Source of the DNA: Anaerolineales bacterium UBA2395
GTDB lineage: Bacteria > Chloroflexota > Anaerolineae > Anaerolineales > Villigracilaceae
Length of the DNA: 64,000 nucleotides
Assembly: GCA_002343775.1 (NCBI GenBank)
Contig: DDSH01000024.1
Coordinates: 154,420-218,419, forward strand
Direction of reading: 5' to 3'
The first letter of the stretch is position 1. Every line of letters starts with the position of its first letter. Positions 58,596 to 64,000 of this stretch are shown here, one piece after another. The notes under the pieces are model-generated. The model searched no databases. It was not told where the DNA came from and saw nothing but the letters and a program-made list of their open reading frames with translations. Both the position numbers and the translations under genes were made by a program.

Positions 58596-61500
58596 ATGAG
58601 TAACGAAGATAACGACAGATTACGCCGATTGTTGCAGTCCGAGGAAGAGACACGCAACGACCTTGACCCCGCGCCTCCCGACGGGAAGAAGACGGTTTCC
58701 ATCAAAATGACAGGTGGTACCACACCGATTTTGAATCAGCCAGACCTCGACGAAAACAACATGCCGCTTCCCAAACGCGTGGAGGAGGTGGATCTCGACG
58801 GAACGCGTGTCTCTCCCGCGGCGTACCGGCAGACCAATCAGCGCCCGCAGGCGCAGACCGGGACAAGTCAAAACCAGCAGCGTCCTGCCTACCGCCTGCC
58901 GCAGAATCAGACCCAAGGTCAGACGCGAAGCGCGTATTCCACGCCGCCCAAGGCAAAGAGCAGTTCCGAAAATCCGCTCGCAGCGTTCTTCTCCAAGTTA
59001 CGCGGAAACAAAGGCTGCCTCGTGCGCGGACTGATCTTCTCCATCTTTGCCGTGGTCATTCTCGGTCTGTGCGCCGGCTCGATCCTCGTTTATCAGTATT
59101 ATTCCATTGCCAGCGCCCTGCCAGATGTGAGCGATCTGAAGAATCGCACATCGCAATTCCAGACCACCCGCATCCTCGACCGCAACGGACAACCGCTGTT
59201 CGAATTGCTCGACCCAACGGCGGGACGCCGCACCTACATCCCGTTGGAGGATATTTCGCCGAATCTTGTCGCGGCGACGATTGCCACCGAAGACAAGGAT
59301 TTTTACAACAACCCCGGCTTCGACCCCATCGCCATCATGCGCGCCTTGTGGCAAAACTACATCACGGATGGTCAGGGCGGCGGCGCTTCGACCATCACGC
59401 AGCAGCTGGCGCGTGCCCTGCTGCTTTCTCCTGAAGAACGCGCCCAACGGACCTACACCCGCAAGACGCGCGAGATCATTCTCGCCGCGGAGATCACCCG
59501 CCGCTACACCAAGGACGAGATCCTCGAATTGTATTTGAACGAGATCTATTACGGCAATCTCGCCTACGGCATCGAAGCCGCAGCAGAAACCTATTTTGGC
59601 AAAACCGCCAAAGACCTGACGTTGGGTGAAGCGGCGTTTCTGGCAGGCTTGCCGCAATCGCCGGCGGTCTATGATATTTACACCAACCCCGAAGTGACAT
59701 TGACCCGCCAGCAGCAGGTGTTGGTGTTGATGTTCGAACTCAGCCAGGCGGAAAACTGCATCGAAGTCAGCAACAGCGAAGAAAAGGTCTGTGTGGACCC
59801 GCTCAATGCCACCGAAGCCGCCAACCAGATCAAATCGTATCCGTTCACGCCGCCGACATTTGGAGCTAGATACCCGCATTGGGTCAATTACGTCCGCGCG
59901 GAGTTGGAAAAACTCTACGATGCGCAGACTATTTATCGCTCCGGGTTCGTCGTCTACACCACCATCGACCCGGTCTTGCAAGACCGCGCCCAACAGCTCG
60001 TCACCGAACAGGTGGCTGCCATGATCGACAGCAACGCCAAAAATGGTGCGCTGGTTTCCATCCGACCATCCACGGGAGAAATCCTTGCGATGATCGGTTC
60101 GCCCGATTTCAGCAATGCAGCGATCGCCGGTCAGATCAACATGGCGATCAGCCCCACGCGCCAGCCGGGGTCGTCCATCAAGCCCATCACGTATGTCGCC
60201 GCCTTCGAAAAAGGCTGGACGCCCTCCACCTGGATCTGGGACGTTCCCACCCAATTCCCCGATGGCGCCAATCCACCCTACGAACCGCGCAACTACGACG
60301 GGAAATTCCACGGCGGCATGACGTTGCGGACCGCCCTTGCCAACTCATTCAACATTCCCGCCGTCAAGGCTCTGGAATTTGTCGGCATCTACGACAACCC
60401 CGATACGCCCGAAAAAGAAGGCATGATCGGCATGGCGGAACGCCTCGGCATCACCTCGTTGACCCGCAACGACTATGGATTGTCTCTCACGTTGGGCGGC
60501 GGCGACGTCAGCCTGATCGACATGACCACTGCCTATTCCGTCTTTGCGAACCAAGGCAAAAAGGTAACACCGGTCGCCATCCTCAAGATCACCACCTTCG
60601 ACGGCGAAGTGGTCTACGAATACCAGCCGCCCGAAGCCGAACAGGTCATCCGCGCGGAACATGCCTACCTCATCTCCTCCATTCTCTCCGATAATGATGC
60701 CCGCTCATGGATGTTCGGACGCAACTCCGCGTTGAACCTGTCCTTCCAGGTTGCAGCCAAGACCGGAACCACCAACGACATCCGCGATAACTGGACACTC
60801 GGCTACACCCCCGACCTTGTTACTGGTGTGTGGGTCGGCAATGCCGACTACACTCCCATGACCGGCACATCCGGCTTAAGCGGCGCCGCGCCCATCTGGT
60901 CGCAATACATGGAATTTGCCGTGCCATACCTCACCAACGGCTCGCCGACGCCCTTCGCCCGCCCAGCTGGAATCATGGACAAGGTCGTCTGCCGTCTCTC
61001 CGGCACCGAACCATCCAACTTTTGCAGATCACAATACACCGAAATCTTCGCCTCCGACCAGCCCCCCCTGCCGCCCGGGCAGGATCTCGCCCGCCGCATC
61101 CCCATCGACCTGTGGACGGGGTATCAAGCCTCCGAAGCCTGCGATGGTCCATCGAACGAAGAGGTCGTGTTGAACATCAAAGACCCTTGGGCGCGCGATT
61201 GGCTTGAGAGCGGTGATGGCAGGCGCTGGCTGGAAGGCAACGACCTGCCAACCGACCTGTACTATGCACCGGAACGCGAATGCCGCGAAGGCGACCCGCA
61301 ACCGCATATCGAGATCAACCTTGGCGAAGGTCAGGTCATCTCCGCGCCTTCGCTGGAGATCAAAGGCACCGCCAATGCCGATGACGAATTCGAAAAATGG
61401 GTGCTGGAATTTGGATCGGGCGATAACCCCGGCTCGTGGACCGTGTTGAAAGAAAGCGACAAAGCCGTGGAAGAGAATACGCTTCACATCTGGGATTTGA

Positions 61501-61733
61501 GCGGTTTGCCAAACGGAACCGTAACCCTGCGCCTGACCTTGATCGGCAAAAATGCGGAAGTGGAAAAACTCGTTCGAATCACCCTGAACCAGCCCACACC
61601 CACCCCGCCGCCCGTCACACCGACAGAGACCCCGTCACCCACTTCATTCCCACCGACGGAGACCCCCACCCAGATCTTCGTCCCCCCAACCGAGACGCCA
61701 ACCCTGTCGCCAACCGAAACGCCAACACCCTGA
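58596..61733 (+). CDS. class A penicillin-binding protein (PBP1A type)
   Basis: 1045-aa bifunctional peptidoglycan synthase. Cytoplasmic Gln/Pro-rich N-terminus (about 140 aa), TM at about 142-168, GT51 domain with catalytic Glu232 (ATEDKDFYNNPGFD), GGASTITQQLAR and YLNEIYYG, then a transpeptidase domain with S526-S-I-K529 (RQPGSSIKPI) and K722-T-G-T. A beta-sandwich-like region follows (about 900-1000) and a tail of repeating PTETP/PTP, probably a wall-spanning stalk. The N-terminus and tail are unusually long. Confidence 0.94.
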   Translation: MSNEDNDRLRRLLQSEEETRNDLDPAPPDGKKTVSIKMTGGTTPILNQPDLDENNMPLPKRVEEVDLDGTRVSPAAYRQTNQRPQAQTGTSQNQQRPAYRLPQNQTQGQTRSAYSTPPKAKSSSENPLAAFFSKLRGNKGCLVRGLIFSIFAVVILGLCAGSILVYQYYSIASALPDVSDLKNRTSQFQTTRILDRNGQPLFELLDPTAGRRTYIPLEDISPNLVAATIATEDKDFYNNPGFDPIAIMRALWQNYITDGQGGGASTITQQLARALLLSPEERAQRTYTRKTREIILAAEITRRYTKDEILELYLNEIYYGNLAYGIEAAAETYFGKTAKDLTLGEAAFLAGLPQSPAVYDIYTNPEVTLTRQQQVLVLMFELSQAENCIEVSNSEEKVCVDPLNATEAANQIKSYPFTPPTFGARYPHWVNYVRAELEKLYDAQTIYRSGFVVYTTIDPVLQDRAQQLVTEQVAAMIDSNAKNGALVSIRPSTGEILAMIGSPDFSNAAIAGQINMAISPTRQPGSSIKPITYVAAFEKGWTPSTWIWDVPTQFPDGANPPYEPRNYDGKFHGGMTLRTALANSFNIPAVKALEFVGIYDNPDTPEKEGMIGMAERLGITSLTRNDYGLSLTLGGGDVSLIDMTTAYSVFANQGKKVTPVAILKITTFDGEVVYEYQPPEAEQVIRAEHAYLISSILSDNDARSWMFGRNSALNLSFQVAAKTGTTNDIRDNWTLGYTPDLVTGVWVGNADYTPMTGTSGLSGAAPIWSQYMEFAVPYLTNGSPTPFARPAGIMDKVVCRLSGTEPSNFCRSQYTEIFASDQPPLPPGQDLARRIPIDLWTGYQASEACDGPSNEEVVLNIKDPWARDWLESGDGRRWLEGNDLPTDLYYAPERECREGDPQPHIEINLGEGQVISAPSLEIKGTANADDEFEKWVLEFGSGDNPGSWTVLKESDKAVEENTLHIWDLSGLPNGTVTLRLTLIGKNAEVEKLVRITLNQPTPTPPPVTPTETPSPTSFPPTETPTQIFVPPTETPTLSPTETPTP

Positions 61734-61736
61734 CCT

Positions 61737-62447
61737 ATGAAAACATACAACTGCCCCAACTGCGGCGCGGCGCTGCCAGCCCATGCCGTTAAAACCGAGG
61801 TCGCCACCTGCGAATTCTGCAGCACCAGCTTCCGCATTTCGAAAACGCTCACTCCCCAACCCGATATGGGCGACCTGCTGCTCGGCGCAGATTTCAGCAG
61901 CAAGGTCATGCCGGGCTGGGAAGTATTGAACGAAGATAAACTCACTTTCCACAAAGACCCGCTCGAAATGCGCGGATTCTTGGAACCCGACCCGAACAAA
62001 GCGTGGTATGTTCTTCGCAGCTCCGGCTTTTTGGACGATTTCGACGCCAGCCTTAACATCCGATTTTTGGAAGGGCGCAAAGAGTCGATCCGCGCCGGGT
62101 TTTATTTACGCTTCACCGACGATGGCGGCTACGGGTTTTTGATCTCTGCCCAAGCCTCCTACACCATTGGCGCTTTCACCAAGGACGCAGATGGAAAGTT
62201 AGTCTGGCAAAAGAAGATGGGCTGGGCATATCACACTGCTTTGAAACCCGGGTTCAACGAAACCAACCGCCTGAGGGTCATCTGCAACCATGAGAGTTTT
62301 CGGGTCTACATGAACGGCGTGCTGACCACTTCGTTCAAAGACAGCCTGTTTTCCGCCGGGACTCTGTATCTGGCAGCAGACACCGGCGAGGGACCCAAAG
62401 CCGGGTTTGCTTTCTCTGATCTCCAGGTGAGGGAAGTGCCCGGGTAA
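61737..62447 (+). CDS. zinc-ribbon protein with concanavalin-like domain
   Basis: 236 aa. Zinc ribbon with Cys6, Cys9, Cys25, Cys28 (YNCPNCGAALP ... ATCEFCSTSF), then a beta-rich domain of about 180 aa resembling a LamG/family-16-type jelly roll (AGFYLRFTDDGGYGFLISAQ, NRLRVICNHESFRVYMNGVL). No signal peptide. Starts 3 nt after the PBP stop, so translationally linked to it. Function unknown. Confidence 0.72.
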   Translation: MKTYNCPNCGAALPAHAVKTEVATCEFCSTSFRISKTLTPQPDMGDLLLGADFSSKVMPGWEVLNEDKLTFHKDPLEMRGFLEPDPNKAWYVLRSSGFLDDFDASLNIRFLEGRKESIRAGFYLRFTDDGGYGFLISAQASYTIGAFTKDADGKLVWQKKMGWAYHTALKPGFNETNRLRVICNHESFRVYMNGVLTTSFKDSLFSAGTLYLAADTGEGPKAGFAFSDLQVREVPG

Positions 62448-62519
62448 CAGAATCATCCAAAAGTCGGGAAAGAGGCGCGATTCCACCTTAAAGTGGGGGT
62501 TGCTTCACTAATTAACACC

Positions 62520-62548
62520 TTGACTCAAGCATCCAGAATCCATATAAT
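62520..62548 (+). promoter_or_regulatory. strong promoter of rpoC
   Basis: TTGACT (62520-62525), 17-bp spacer, perfect TATAAT (62543-62548): close to the ideal housekeeping promoter. Transcription should begin near 62555, giving a leader of about 147 nt. Confidence 0.8.
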
Positions 62549-62583
62549 TGGAGAGTTGGATGTATAAAACGAGCCATAAACCA

Positions 62584-62616
62584 GCAAGCGCTTGAGAGAA
62601 TACTCAAAGCGCTTGC
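62584..62616 (+). promoter_or_regulatory. hairpin in the rpoC leader
   Basis: GCAAGCGCTTGAG / CTCAAAGCGCTTGC, a stem with one bulged base and a 6-nt loop, inside the predicted leader. Followed by ATTTGTTTGT, a weak T-rich run. It could be an attenuator or a binding site for autoregulation (inference). Confidence 0.45.
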
Positions 62617-62701
62617 ATTTGTTTGTCTCTGACACGCGAGGTCTACACGCCACGCAGAGCGGGCTCGAATCGAACTCAATTTTTTTATAGGAGAGAATCC
62701 A

Positions 62702-64000
62702 GTGGAAACCAAGGGATTGACTGCGCTCCGTATCAGCCTTGCCTCCCCGCAGACCATCATGTCGTGGTCGTACGGCGAGGTGCTGAAACCTGAAACCATC
62801 AACTATCGCCGCCTGCGCCCGGAGAAGGATGGTCTGTTCTGTGAAGCGATTTTTGGACCGACCCGTGACTGGCAATGTTACTGCGGCAAGTACAAAAACC
62901 CCCGCTATAAAGGCATCACTTGTGAAAAGTGCGGTGTTGAAGTAACCCGCTCTGCCGTGCGCCGCGAGCGCATGGGTCATATTGCGCTTGCTTCTCCGGT
63001 GGCGCACATTTGGTACACGCGCCGTATTCCGTCGCAGATGGGTATGCTGTTGGATATCTCCCGCCGCAACCTGGACCGGGTGCTTTATTTTGCCCAGTAC
63101 ATCGTCACCTATGTGGATGAGGAAGCCCGCAAGAAGGCGCTGCAGCGCCTCGAAGACGAGATCACGGTCTCGGAACGCGAGCAGGCTTCTGAGATCAATG
63201 CCCGCATCGCCGAGATCAAGACCCGGCGCGACCAGCGTATTGCCGAGATCAAGCAGAAGCAAGCCCAGCTGGAACAGGGCTACGACGAAGGCATTGCCGA
63301 ACAGCTCGACCCGATCATCAAGGAAGGTCAGAAGCTGGAAAAGCAGCTGCAAGACCAGATGGGCGAAGCCGCCAAGAAGACGGTCGTTTTCGAGCAGACC
63401 GGCGAGAAGATCATCGACGCTGGTGACAAGGTTGCCGGCAAGCACATCACCCTGATCCAAAAGACCGTTCAGAAAAAGCTTGAATCACTCGAAAACGAGT
63501 TGAAGGACAAGCGTCAGGCTGAGATCGAGGAATTGAAAACGCAAGCCGCCGCCACCAAAGCCGAAGCGGATCAGGAGATGGAATCTCTGCGCAACGAACT
63601 GGAATCGCAGACCTCGGCATCCTCCAATCAGTCTTCGCGCCTGCGCGACGAACTGTTGGAACTGCGTCCCTTCACTTTCGTGAGCGAAATCCGCTACCGC
63701 GAACTCAAACAGCGTTGGGGGCAGGTCTTCCGCGCCGACATGGGCGCCGAAGCCTTCTACGACATCCTCGAACGACTGGACCTTGATAAACTCTCTGTGG
63801 AACTGTGGAACGAAGTCCGCACCACGAAAAGCAAGCAGAAGCGCAAAAAGGCAACCACCCGCCTCAAGGTGGTGGAAGCTTTCCGCCGCTCGGGCAACCG
63901 CCCCGAGTGGATGATTCTGACCGTTCTGCCGGTCATCCCGCCCGATCTGCGCCCGATGGTGCAGCTCGATGGCGGTCGCTTCGCCACCTCCGACCTCAAC
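62702..64000 (+). CDS. rpoC: RNA polymerase beta' subunit, N-terminal part (runs off the right edge)
   Basis: First 433 codons. GTG start with TAGGAG 8 nt upstream. Residues 1-130 are standard: RISLASPQTIMSWSYGEV, zinc site CYCGKYKNPRYKGITCEKCG, ERMGHIALASPVAHIWY. At about 139-319 a Lys/Glu/Gln-rich stretch predicted to be coiled coil replaces the short segment found in E. coli; conserved sequence resumes (FRADMGAEAFYDILERLDL, RPEWMILTVLPVIPPDLRPMVQLDGGRFATSDLN). Thermus and relatives also carry a large insertion at this point. rpoB is not upstream. Confidence 0.97.
   Translation, partial: METKGLTALRISLASPQTIMSWSYGEVLKPETINYRRLRPEKDGLFCEAIFGPTRDWQCYCGKYKNPRYKGITCEKCGVEVTRSAVRRERMGHIALASPVAHIWYTRRIPSQMGMLLDISRRNLDRVLYFAQYIVTYVDEEARKKALQRLEDEITVSEREQASEINARIAEIKTRRDQRIAEIKQKQAQLEQGYDEGIAEQLDPIIKEGQKLEKQLQDQMGEAAKKTVVFEQTGEKIIDAGDKVAGKHITLIQKTVQKKLESLENELKDKRQAEIEELKTQAAATKAEADQEMESLRNELESQTSASSNQSSRLRDELLELRPFTFVSEIRYRELKQRWGQVFRADMGAEAFYDILERLDLDKLSVELWNEVRTTKSKQKRKKATTRLKVVEAFRRSGNRPEWMILTVLPVIPPDLRPMVQLDGGRFATSDLN

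Noticed and set aside
58998..60311. 437-codon open frame on the minus strand
   Set aside because: Antisense to the PBP glycosyltransferase and transpeptidase domains, which are clearly coding.

Overview
The window looks like a chromosomal segment of a Chloroflexota bacterium, most likely class Anaerolineae. This is inferred from gene content and was not searched. The supporting signs are: a sortase and an LPQTG-anchored protein together with lipoproteins and a large class A PBP; a T-box-controlled thrS; a MutL/GlmL-type ATPase inside a membrane-protein operon; glgC; and a glucosylglycerate locus. No phage, insertion sequence, CRISPR array or rRNA was seen. Genes are dense, with operons on both strands.

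Layout. 1-2000: start of thrS (minus) behind a T-box, with a 20-codon ORF between them; tRNA-Val; a sortase and a small membrane protein. 2072-5764: rlmD and a 5-oxoprolinase operon pxpB-pxpC-pxpA. 5772-11437: a CASTOR/POLLUX-type channel, a YuiH-type molybdoenzyme, an HtrA lipoprotein protease, a CbpA-type co-chaperone and a LOG protein. 11438-15018: map, a ClbS/DinB-like gene, tmk and an R3H ATPase. 15288-19116: a PH-like membrane protein, a DUF389-SH3 protein and a phosphohexomutase. 19179-27465 (minus): an LPQTG protein and a seven-gene, nearly gapless operon that includes a MutL-like ATPase, four membrane proteins and a zinc-ribbon protein with about eleven PDWL repeats. This is the most system-like uncharacterised unit here. 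27588-32367: glgC, a 34-codon membrane ORF, tRNA-Leu, ychF and an M3 peptidase. 32490-37525: two quinone-oxidoreductase paralogs flanking a membrane-protein/XRE pair with a palindrome over its promoter; ssb; panC.

39009-48443 (minus) is a ten-gene unidirectional run: DUF2179 protein, GH13_18 phosphorylase, two GT4 enzymes, a UspA-GpgS fusion, a histidine phosphatase, a CPA2 cation/proton antiporter, then three PII/c-di-AMP-receptor-like small proteins. I read it as an osmoadaptation locus joining glucosylglycerate-type solute metabolism to cation transport under possible c-di-AMP or nucleotide control. 48715-55524 holds asnB, an opine-type dehydrogenase, a fused B12-binding/glutamate-mutase-like protein and two tandem Ca/Na exchangers. 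55610-64000 holds a GH63-like glycosidase, a MaoC hydratase, a PBP1A-type enzyme, a zinc-ribbon protein and the first 433 codons of rpoC, which has its own promoter and is not preceded by rpoB.

Spacers carry several families of dispersed palindromic repeats. One has been read into the C-terminus of pxpC. Several promoters sit so close to start codons that leaderless transcription is likely.
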